Of a stretch of 64,000 nucleotides of DNA, positions 1 to 9,825 are shown piece after piece. The notes beneath the pieces are model-generated. The model was not told the DNA's origin and did no database searches. It saw only the letters and a list, made by a program, of their open reading frames with translations. How positions within the stretch are numbered: position 1 is the stretch's first letter; every line of letters begins with the position of its first letter. This DNA is from Acheta domesticus (lineage: Eukaryota > Arthropoda > Insecta > Orthoptera > Gryllidae): assembly GCA_031308135.1 (NCBI GenBank), contig JAHLJT010003656.1, positions 51,258,421-51,322,420 of the forward strand, given 5' to 3'. Made by a program: the position numbers and the translations under genes.

Positions 1-275
1 GGTGGGAGATACCTTGTTAAGAAAGGACCCGGCAAGCCAACAGGTAAATCGGTCGGTGATTTAGAGCTTGTCCCGGTTGGGGTGGTGCCCCGCTGGTGGC
101 AGATACCTGGTTGGGAAACCCCGCTAGTGGACGGAAGGTCGGCGCCGGATCTCGCCATTGGCATAGCGGGCAACATCTCTTCCATCTCACGATGAAATAA
201 ACATGCATTGCACTTACGCGACTAATGACCACAGTAGTTGACGCGCCCGAAATCACTAACAATCAATCAAAAATT
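1..275 (+). mobile_element. SINE copy, 3' half (tRNA-derived SINE family)
   Basis: This segment matches the 3' half of the SINE whose fuller copy lies antisense at 62.1-62.6 kb. Shared blocks include GAGCTTGTCCCGG, CCCCGCTGGTGG, AGATACCTGGTTGGGAAA, GTCGGCGCCGGATCTCGCC and the 3' end AATGACC-CAGTAGTTGACGCGCCC. It ends in an AATC-type tail (CAATCAATCAAAA) near 268-275, as expected of a SINE. The 5' part lies outside the window. It abuts repeat A directly, so the SINE and repeat A insertions are contiguous. Confidence 0.7.
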
Positions 276-1480
276 ACTCCAAATACTTTCCTTAAATTAA
301 TTGTAAGGATAAGGTAAAATATACTAAAGGTGGCATAGGTCTTATTTTCATTGCTGACTCTGATTTTTGGAAAATTGCAAAAGTTCGAATTTTTTTCGGC
401 GTCTTCCTACAACTACAAAATTTAAGATAGAGATTTTTCCTTAAAATTATATTTGTTCTCCATACTTAGTTCTTTCAATAAGGTCGTGCACATTTTTTTG
501 AAATTTTTAGTAGTTTTCGCGCAATATTGAGTGCAATTTGTGCAATTTTTAAAAATTACAAGAACAAGATTTTCTCAAAATCAACTTCAATTTTTTTCTT
601 TAAACTTTTGGAAAGGATAGTGCCTAATATGCTCTGAGATGACATAAACGCCATATTGCTCTATTCCTTTGTTTTTTCAAAAATTACAAAAATGTAATTC
701 TTTGACTAGCTTTTCATTTCGTAATTATTTTCATTAACGGCGATTTGTTCACATTAGGGAGTTTTTTCCACCTCGAACGTTAAGTACTATCGATCTTCTG
801 CGCATGCGCAGATGCACTAAAGTGATGCGAAACTTGCACTGCGAATGAGCAGAAGATCGATAGTATCTAACGTTCGAGGGTGCAAAAACTCCCTACTATT
901 ACATTTACGAGTACATGTGCTTTACATTATGTCTTAAAAGTTCCTCGACAACTCAGATGTTTTCTGTGAAAATGAACTAAAACTTCCGAATTTGCACAAA
1001 TTCTCAAACGCCATTTTCTCAAATTGCTTCTTCAAACTTTTCGTACGAATGCTATTTGCACTCTTTAAGTTAACATAAAATGAATTTGGCTGCATTTTTT
1101 TTATTTTTCAAAAAATAAATAAATGTATTTTTTAAGGGTCTCTCACGCCATTAATATTCACATTTCCAGAAATTTTATACATTATTACATTTGTGAGTAG
1201 AAGTGCCTTAAATGTCTCCAAATGAAGTTGTTCGAAAACTCGAAAGATCCTTGTGAAAATTCCCAAGCTTCCATTTTCGCATTTATAGTAACGCTTAAAC
1301 GCCATTTTCTTAAGAGTGGCTCCAAATTTATCAATGAAAATTGGTATATTGGACGAAGTTTTACTCTTCTTTAATATCCTAAAAGTAATATTTCGCATCT
1401 ACCATTAAGAAGCTGAAAAATGAGAAAAGTTCAAAAAATGTATTTTGGGCGGAAATAGATGTCAGCTGGCAAGAAGATGG
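276..1480 (+). repeat. Repeat A copy (5'-truncated non-coding dispersed repeat)
   Basis: AT-rich, non-coding sequence alignable by eye with 58.3-60.2 kb. Shared blocks are the ggcataggt-ttttca segment, TTTCGGCGTCTTCCT, the AGTAGTTTTCGCGCAATATTG block, several CGCCATTTTCTC blocks and the end GATAGATGTCAGCTGGCAAG near 1455. The 5' terminal part with the ACTTTCCCGTATACG end is missing, cut off at the SINE tail. No reading frame of note is present. A 137-bp MITE is inserted at 757-893. Confidence 0.75.
757..893. mobile_element. Foldback MITE with TA target duplication
   Basis: The two halves are near-perfect inverted repeats of about 45 bp (GGGAGTTTTTTCCACCTCG ... CGAGGGTGCAAAAACTCCC), both arms running through ACTATCGATCTTCTGC and its complement. 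The element is flanked by TA on both sides (755-756 and 894-895). Repeat A copies without it read cacatTAttatattta, which shows an empty site. TA duplication points to a Tc1/mariner-type MITE. Confidence 0.85.
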
Positions 1481-3320
1481 GGCAAGATGGTAAAACTGGC
1501 CCAGACCAAAGACATTAGAATACTTTACTATGAGAAAGTATGTGCAATTTGTCCTAAAGTACGAAAACGTTTTAAAAATTCGATTCGGCTATTTTACTTG
1601 GAAAAGGGGATTAACCAGGTGAATTCTATCAAGGTGACAAACACCGTTTTCAAATGAAAAATCGAGTCGTAGGATAAAAGAGCTCTTGCGTTATCTCGAT
1701 TTGTTCTTTCCGGTAGTCAAATGGTAATGGAAGATCTTAGAAGTAAAATACATCTCAAATACGATGTGAGGAGATGGAATATGGGTGATATTTACGCAAT
1801 TAGTTCAATTTTTTTTTAAAAATCAGTACCAAAGCGGGATCGGTGTTTTGAGTGATACCTCAGACATTCTTATGATGGTATTCGAAGGAAGATTCGAAGG
1901 AATATGTGAATAAGATAGTAGTTTTATACTACTATTAAAGATGATACGAGACCGTTTGCCCCTATTACAGCATCGGAAAAAATATATTGAGATGCGAAGT
2001 GACGGAAGCATCAACGAAGTGACGGGGTGTCTGCCCCTGAAAGTTCGGCCTTCTCGTCCGTCGCCGCGCCGCGCCGGCTCGTTGCTCGTGCCGGCTTGGC
2101 CGCGCCGCGCCGCGCCGCGCGGCCCCGCAAGGGGCGGATGTCTCGGCGGCATATTAGCATTCCTTACCTTCATTCGGAACCAGGAGAAAATTACGGCCCG
2201 TGATTGGTTGACATCTGTGAATGGCCAAGCGCGGCAGATTCAAATAAAATACACAAGGCCTAGGACGAGAGCTGGCTTTGGTTGTCTCAATATTCTATTT
2301 TCTTCGATCAGCAAACCAAACCGAAATAGTGCAATGAAAATAATGTCGATACTTTGTCATTTCTGTATAAGTCCTTCATTACTATGCATTCTAATTGCCA
2401 AATTAACATAAGTGTTCTAAAATGTCTACCACCGCAGGGCAGTACATTGGTAACTCTTGACGAAGCTGTGTTCTGGCTTGTTGATGTTCTTTATATATGA
2501 TGTAGTGGGTTAGACATCTGTGATATCGAGTTACTAGTGTATTTGAAAGAAACTGTGGAGTTTGAATTGTATCAGGTTATAACATGAAACATCACCAATG
2601 TGTTATTAACCTAGTTACAGAAAACAGACTTCAATTAACAGTTCATTTCACTAATTGTTCGGTCATGGTGACAAAACGGTTTGTATTTCAGAGTTGACAT
2701 TGTACATTCATTTTAGTGTCTGTAATTTGTTTGATCACATTTTTTGCATTTTTGCAGGTATTTAATTTTTACATGGCAGAAATATTGTGTTCGGAACATT
2801 TGTTCTGCTTCTATTTGATTCCTGTTGACTGACAAAGGTTGACTGACTTTTACAAATTCTTTATTACATGTGTGTATTTTATCACTCAAGAATTATCTAT
2901 ATTTGTGTGCATTACTGCTCTAAAACATTCAATTTAATACAATTAGGCACCCTTGTTTTGAGTAGTCTTCTATGAGTTCCTTATTTATTAAATGTGTATG
3001 ATTTTTATATTGAAGAAACATAAATGTTTGTATAATCATTGCTGTTTTAATTGTTGCTGTTTAATTTGACTTGAGTGTGAAATAGAAGAAATGAAATTTG
3101 TTATGAGCCATGCTGAGTTCAATTAGCAACAAGCGTCCGGGCGGCGTGGAAAGGGAAGGGGGAGTGGGGTGAGGTGTTTTTCGAAATTTGACTTCCCGAC
3201 GCTCCCATTTATTCGATTTGCATGTTTGACACGGCGCACAGTATGTAATTTTGACGATCTAGGAGGAAAAAATTAATAACTCTCTTTGAAATGAATTTCT
3301 CGTAACTTCTCGGCTGTCCG
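1481..3320. other. Intergenic, AT-rich, with a GC-rich GCCGC patch
   Basis: I see no gene here. The one unusual stretch is 2031-2156, which is extremely CpG-rich with a repeated GCCGC core (CGCCGCGCCGCGCCG types). It stands out against the surrounding AT-rich DNA. It has open frames on both strands, but these come from composition alone. It could be a small CpG island or a GC-rich repeat. Confidence 0.5.
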
Positions 3321-3342
3321 GGTGACGCCGCGTCGTTGGCAG

Positions 3343-3395
3343 GGAGGCCGACGTTTCGCCTAACATGTCGTAGGCTTCCTCAGGGCATTGAGTTT
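3343..3395 (-). ncRNA. Hammerhead-ribozyme-like motif 1
   Basis: On the minus strand the segment reads stem I GCC, core CTGAGGA, an extra A, stem II GCCTA/TAGGC around a short loop, core GAAA, then C and GTC followed by GGC, which can pair back with GCC as stem I. This is the hammerhead arrangement (CUGANGA, stem II, GAAA, NUH). Helix III is almost absent. Such minimal hammerheads are described in Penelope-like retroelements. No Penelope reverse transcriptase is visible beside it. Confidence 0.45.
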
Positions 3396-3741
3396 TTGAG
3401 GTTCTACAATTCCTAATTCACGTAAGAAAACATTTAATATAGCTTCAAATCTCTCGTCAATTGAATTTTTTTACTTATGTATCAAATAACAACCTGCGGA
3501 TAACTTGAAGAGCCTTTCTGTAAAAGCCTACATATAATTTAGATAAGCAGATATAAGCAGTAGTCTTTTCACGATTAAGAACCCAAAAGTACTAGTTTTA
3601 AAATGTATATGGCCCGAAAGGTGTATAATGGTGTATAACACACTAAAACTCTAATTGAATTTAGAAAACGTTTAATCAATGTAATATAAATCACTCAAAA
3701 AAGGATGAGACACTGATCTTGTCTGGTATCAATGTTTTTAT

Positions 3742-3800
3742 TTACAGCTAAAAGATCTTTTTCGATAGCTTAGCTATCATCATCAGAGCTATCTGAAAAA
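3742..3800 (-). ncRNA. Hammerhead-ribozyme-like motif 2
   Basis: On the minus strand: stem I strand ATAGCT, core CTGATGA, one extra T, stem II GATAGC-TAA-GCTATC, core GAA, stem III AAAG/CTTT with a two-base loop, T at the cleavage position, then AGCTGT, which pairs with ATAGCT. All three stems and both core boxes can be drawn. One extra base follows CTGATGA, as in motifs 1 and 3. This suggests one related family, probably Penelope-type terminal repeats. Confidence 0.5.
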
Positions 3801-4109
3801 AATTTACAAAATTTTGAAAAGAAAGTTGCATTACAAAAGGTTATTAACAAAATTAAGTTTCCGTAAAAAATTGTTGGTGCCAGATGCGTAAGCAAGCTGG
3901 ATCGTTATGAAATATTACAATTTTACTATTTTGATTCAGTCGAAAATTTAATTTTTTCCAGCTAGTTGGCCAAAATTACACGCTGTGCGGCGTTGGATTC
4001 TGGAAGCGTGTCGCTATCGTGCTATAAGCCCACATTTTTTAAATTGTTCCCGGAAGTACGAGAAAAAATTTAAAAATCGAGTTTCTCCTAGGGTTTTTTT
4101 TTTTTTTTG

Positions 4110-4455
4110 AAAAAGGGCTTCGTAGCGAAAATTCTATTACAAACAGGAGTCAAATGCCGTTTACAGATCGAAAATGGGACCATTTGTTCAGACGTTATCG
4201 GTAAAGTAAATTCCTTCTGATGGTGCTGCGATCTATTTAATTTTCCTACAAGTTTTTTTTTCGTTACATTTTTTTTTTTTTTTTTTTGGAAAAAGGGCTT
4301 CGTAGCGAAAATTCTATTACAAACAGGAGTCAAATGCCGTTTACAGATCGAAAATGGGACCATTTGTTCAGACGTTATCGGTAAAGTAAATTCCTTCTGA
4401 TGGTGCTGCGATCTATTTAATTTTCCTACAAGTTTTTTTTTCGTTACATTTAGCC
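4110..4455. repeat. Near-perfect 180-bp tandem duplication
   Basis: The block starting AAAAGGGCTTCGTAGCG at 4111 recurs at 4291, exactly 180 bp later. It is identical for about 160 bp, up to TTTCGTTACATTT, and each copy is preceded by a long T run. Identity this high implies a very recent duplication or an assembly artefact at the poly-T tracts. Confidence 0.9.
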
Positions 4456-6756
4456 TTAAGACAATGATGTGTAAAAAAATTGTTAGTTTTTGATCGAGTT
4501 ACGTATGGCGTCTATGAAACATCAGCAACCATGTGACTGAAATTACTTCTGCTTCACGTATATCCGCTCATCCTTGACACCGAGAATCTGGTGTCCAAGA
4601 AGTAGACGGGGAAGTAAGTTTGACAATTTATGAAGAAGATCCGGTAGTCACAAGCGCATTTGTATTGCTTTCTAAGAAAGATTATTCCAGTAAGACTTAT
4701 TGCAAACTCGCATCTGAAATGTTACGCTTCGATGTATAAATATATAAAAATATTACGAAATGTGTAAAAATTGCCCAAATGCGTAAAACATGTAATTAGA
4801 CCAAAATATTTAAAATTATGAAAAATAAAAATTCTTCCAATTCATTCAAAATGTCTTGTAAAGTCTATAAAATATTACTGAATGCAGTTATCTTATTCCA
4901 ATAAAAATATGTATTTGCATGAAAATTCGATCCCTAAATATAAGGTACTGGCTTCGTAGTTGAAATGTTTTAACGATTGTGTTCATGGTAACTTTTCAAA
5001 GTGGTTTCGTTTTTGAAATGACTGTTGAATATGATAGATTGTATTTCTATAAGATGACATTTGCGTATTTGGGGAACATTTTTAACACTAAGAATTCAAG
5101 TTTCCATGATTTTAACTCAATAAGCTATGACCTCGAACAACGCACTTGGATTCTGTGGCATTGTGCAAAAGCATTGGAGTATCAGGGTTAAATGGAAAAA
5201 GAAAGCTACGAATGCTATGAGGTTTATTAATTTGGGAAAACTTAATTTTAAAAGCATATGTTTAAATCGCAAACTGCACCTTCATTGATATTTACTTAAT
5301 TACATGCATAAATTCCCATTCCTTCAATTAGTAATTTATGTAAATTAGCTCATACCAATACTGTACTACAACGGTATTACTTTTTCGCATACCACTTACT
5401 TATCTCTGCAAAAGTTCTCTCTTGTTGAAATTAAATGTCTACATATTTACATTTTATCACCATGATTAGAAAGTTCTGTTAGCAAACAGATGTGAGAATG
5501 ATATTGTATCGGTATATGCATTGCATTGCCCTAGTACCGCCATATAACATTTAAAATATGCTCTTCTTGCTCTTCACATATGACATTTCCGGAGCTACCG
5601 CAAATAATGAATTATAATTTACACTACGTTGTAAAAACACTTGGTGAAGAAGGCAATACACCTGCTGATTAGAATGAATTGTGAGCGATGTAACAAGAAT
5701 GTATTTAATTCTGTTGATTTTTAGTATCTTATGTTTTAAGACAAATTACTGACAGTAAGACAAAATACAATTTAGTGATTACTTATTAAATAATTCTACT
5801 GATTGTCTTAAAACATAAGATACTGAAAATAAACAGAATGTATTAACAGAAATCAACATAACTAGTAAAGAATATAAGAATATATTACAATTTTTGGAAC
5901 GGGAAAAAACACAGGGTAGCTGGATGCCTTTCATGCCTACGGAAATCTATTGTTTGCTTCAATATTTAATTTAAATTATTTCTCACAATTTGATGGTGTT
6001 TTGTAGGTCAATAATTTACCTCCCAAAATGGACGGTGAAAAGAATTCTCCTGCGGGAAAGGAAAGGTGTGATTGGCGTTTGTATCAAGCCCCGCCTATTT
6101 CGCTTTAAAAGGCATAGGGAGAATGGACAGTTTTGAGGAAGAAGCAACTCTGGCAGGTTACTAAACGAACTACTCGCCTTTGCTCCAGAGTCCAGGATTG
6201 GTCGACCCATATTACCTGAATAGTATCATTGAAATGTATTTATTTGCAACCATTTTCCACGCTAGTCAATAAAAATAACGGTATATAGTTTGGTAAATAA
6301 CAAATATAGAACATATAAAAATACGCATTCAATATTCTGTCTATATTCGCCATGCAACAGCTTCGAAGTTAAATTTACAAAAGAATTTGTTAATAACATA
6401 ATAACAAGTAAACCAACCGGCGCCCATTTCTTTTACACGAAATATTTCGTTCACTAGAAATGATTCGGTTCTTAACAATGTGAACAGATGAAAGTGTGAT
6501 GCGAATCAGTGTTAATTTGCACTAGACATTGAGATATTCATTTTACACAAAATTCACATATATTACTACAAGTCAATAGTAATACTATTAGTACCTTACC
6601 ACTTGAAAAGTGCTCTATTGGGTTCTGCTGCCTTCAAACCGCCCTATCCCCAAATCAAAATATTACAAACAAAATACATGTAAAATTAATAACAAAACAA
6701 ACTAAATTGTTTTAGTTTTTATATTATTTCATTCATTCAATTTATCAACGAACTGA
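4456..6756. other. Intergenic, AT-rich, with a foldback at 5708-5839
   Basis: No gene is evident. At 5708-5744 and 5803-5839 two arms of about 37 bp form an inverted repeat (ATTCTGTTGATTTTTAG / TGAAAATAAACAGAAT, with TATCTTATGTTTTAAGACAA in the arms), which looks like a small foldback MITE of about 130 bp. A slightly GC-richer patch at 6030-6200 has a CTTTAAAAGG box but no supported ORF. Confidence 0.5.
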
Positions 6757-7390
6757 TTATTTCAATTTGTATTCTTCAAGCTAGAAATGTAATTGTATTT
6801 CCAACGCCATATTATAACAATCCCGACACCAAGTGGTCCAACGTGCGTTCACAAGGGCCTTCCGTCCCTCGTTTCGAGACCTGTTTGACGGCTCCGCTCT
6901 CGCTCCAGCGCTCACGCTGTTTTATAAACCTCCGTCACTTTCAAGAGAATGTATTTTGAAGAGAAACAGTATTGTTTTGGCCTGCCCTTCTACTAACAGA
7001 TCTTTACTTAAGCGTGTAGTAATGTTCATGATGCAATAAATACAATTATTTAAAATAAATTATATTTCACAAACCCATACTATTTTCAAGCTTTTGTTAT
7101 TGGGGAGCTATCACCCCCCCCCATTTTAATGCTAATAATAACTGATTATTTCAATTCGTATTGTTCATGCTAGAAATGTAATTTTATTGCCAACGTAATT
7201 TTATAACCAACGCATTTTGACATCAAGTGGATCAACGTGGTCGCGAGGTCCTTCCGGCCCTCGCTCTGGAGACCTGATTCACTGTTTTATAAACCTCCCT
7301 CACTTTTAAGAGAATTTATTTTAAAGAGAAATAATAATGTTCTGACCTGTACTTCTACAAGCAGATCTTTACTTAAGCGAAACTACAAAA
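6757..7390. repeat. Diverged tandem duplication, unit about 390 bp
   Basis: The unit starting TTTCAATTTGTATTCTTC at 6757 recurs, diverged, at 7147. Shared later blocks are CATCAAGTGG/CACCAAGTGG, CGAGACCTG/GGAGACCTG, TGTTTTATAAACCTCC, AAGAGAA-TATTTT and AGATCTTTACTTAAGCG. It is non-coding and of unknown family. Confidence 0.7.
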
Positions 7391-9555
7391 CAGAAATAAA
7401 ATAATTAACTTAATTGTTTGGGGTGTACATTGCAACCACTGCTCTCAGGAAGTTTTCCATCATGCCATATCTCTCTTTTCGGCACTTTCTCCTCCACATA
7501 TATTCACCTACGTATGACTAAAATTGGTTTTCCACTTTTCGGCATGATAGAGCCCTCTTTATCGCACTCCAAGTACCCTCTATACAGGATGTCCAGAAGC
7601 TCCCGTTACAAAAAAGTACCCCAAATTCTGTGTTGCACGTCATGAAAAATGGCAGGTCCAGTTTTTCCGAAAAAAAAATTGTCTTTGAGAAAATTGAGTT
7701 TAAAAATCACTTCCGGCGGCGAAATTCAAACCGACCGCTACGACACTGCAGACGGCGGCGTCTCCTGCGCGGAGCATTTACTCGTTTCTCCGCGTAAACG
7801 GTGGAACAGTCGAGTAATATTCTCTAAGGAAAGCATTGCCTGGCTTACATCAGAATACGTTAATAGAATCAAATGTTTGTAGGTTGTGTTCAATAAATAT
7901 TTTAAATGTACTTATTAAAAATCCAGTTTTATTCAAAATGATAGCCACGGTACACGGCGGCGTAAACATAAATGATGAACACATCCAACATTTATAAAAA
8001 ATATAGAATCTCCTGGAATACTCGAATTGTTATTTTTATCACATATTCATATGAACTAGCTTCTTGGGCTTAAGATTGCCACATTCGTGAAGATTATTCT
8101 AAATGTCGTGATACACTAAAAAGCGTTTCGTAAATGAAATATTCGTTCATGAAAATACCGAGTTTATTGATTATCTCTGGGAACGGCATTTGAATTGATG
8201 CTTCTGGCAGTAATTTTGCGGAGATGCAGGTCGAATAGTGCATTGAAGAATCTTTATACGTGGGCAATTAACCAATCCCACAGATCAATATTAACGAGAG
8301 ATAAAATGGCGTTGCCTTATGTGCCATACGCCAATGAATAAAAAATAGAAAACTAGTGTATTCCTGGCGTGAAAGGGTAAAAAACTGAGAAAGACTGTGA
8401 TGTTGCATTCCGTGGTGTACGAATATTTCAAAAGAACTCATTCTCGCACGCAAAAGTTCGACCGAGGTTCACTGAGGATACCGGACCGATGCCATTCACA
8501 ACCCGCATTATGGTCGGTGTCCTTGCATTTGTCAGTTGCTAGTTCGCGTCACATCGTGGTTTATATCGTATGGCAAACAGGCGCGTGAACCTGCCACCGC
8601 CGCCAAGTGATCCGCCCATTAGCCGCATGTCAGATTTGCCTCAAACCAACAGATTGCGCAGTTCAAAGCCCGGCCCGCAGAGTGGTCATGACTGAATAAG
8701 CATTTGCACGGAGTCATCTTTGGGGTTAAAAATTGATACTCTTGCATACAAGTTTTTTTCCTGTGTGCAGATTCTCGTTGTTGTACATTATGGACATATC
8801 AAAGAGAAATATTGAAAGTTAGTACAATGTCCCTGAAGTAAATTATTTCTACTCCCTTACATTCTGTGCAATGTAGTAGCCTTGATAACTCGTCCTTCCT
8901 GTAAATAAGAAAACGCTAAGAAAGTAAATAATTCCGTACTGTAGACAATCATTCTCTTGCAAAGAGAACTGAATTGCATTGTTCTACAGAACAGACATTA
9001 GAGGAAATTCGGCATAGGCATCGATACTATTAAATCGAAGAAATGCCCGTCACTCAGTTATGTACCTATTTAGTAACCACGAGTACATTGCAAGCGAAAC
9101 ACACAAAGAAATAAAACATTTCCCGTGTAATCGTCAACTGCCTCATGAAGTGATTTCACGAAGAAACTCCAAGATTTGGGACAGAGACATGCTCTCATCT
9201 TTCATGTAGAAAAGGAACGAAAGGTAGAATGTTCATTCAACTTAGAGAAATAAGGTTCAATGACACGGTTCATTCTATTGACTTATTTACTGAACGGGCA
9301 CCGTCAACTTCTGATTAACCCCAACTCAAATGTACAAACGGAAGTGTCACTGCCGTATTTAGAATAAAATGGAATGTTACAAAGTTACATTAGTTACAAA
9401 GTTACATAAGTTAGCGATACCTAACAAGCCACCATTTCTTCTTTGTAGAGAGAGTAATATTGATTATATTAGTCAACTTTGTCTGCCTTTTTAATGATTA
9501 TAATTTCTATGTAGGTCCAGTAATTTCTAGGCAGACACAATATTAATGAATTTTT
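7391..9555. other. Intergenic, no gene recognised
   Basis: No coding or RNA gene can be supported. At 7588-7615 the sequence ACAGGATGTCCAGAAGCTCC resembles termini of IS630/Tc1-like elements, but no partner end or transposase is visible. The remainder is AT-rich single-copy-looking sequence. Confidence 0.4.
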
Positions 9556-9559
9556 AATG

Positions 9560-9610
9560 AACAATCTTTCCCAACGTTTCGAAGGTCATTGGCCTTCTTC
9601 TTCAGGGTCT
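9560..9610 (-). ncRNA. Hammerhead-ribozyme-like motif 3
   Basis: On the minus strand: GACC, core CTGAAGA, one extra A, stem II GAAGG/CCTTC, core GAAA, then C and GTT followed by GGG. The arrangement and the single extra base after CUGANGA match motifs 1 and 2. Stem I is only about 2 bp here, so activity is doubtful. It probably marks a Penelope-like terminal repeat. Confidence 0.4.
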
Positions 9611-9825
9611 AGTAAATACATACAGTAATAATACATAACAATATTCCATTTGATTATATGTAGAGATTATTTACAAAAAATATATTTACTAAATACAAAT
9701 TACAAAATACAACTTGCAAGAGAAACTGCATCAATTAATTTGTGTATAAATGATTAGCTGAATAAATGAAATGAATTTCATTTCATCACTAGACACTCAA
9801 GCTGCGATAATAATTAAACTAGTGG

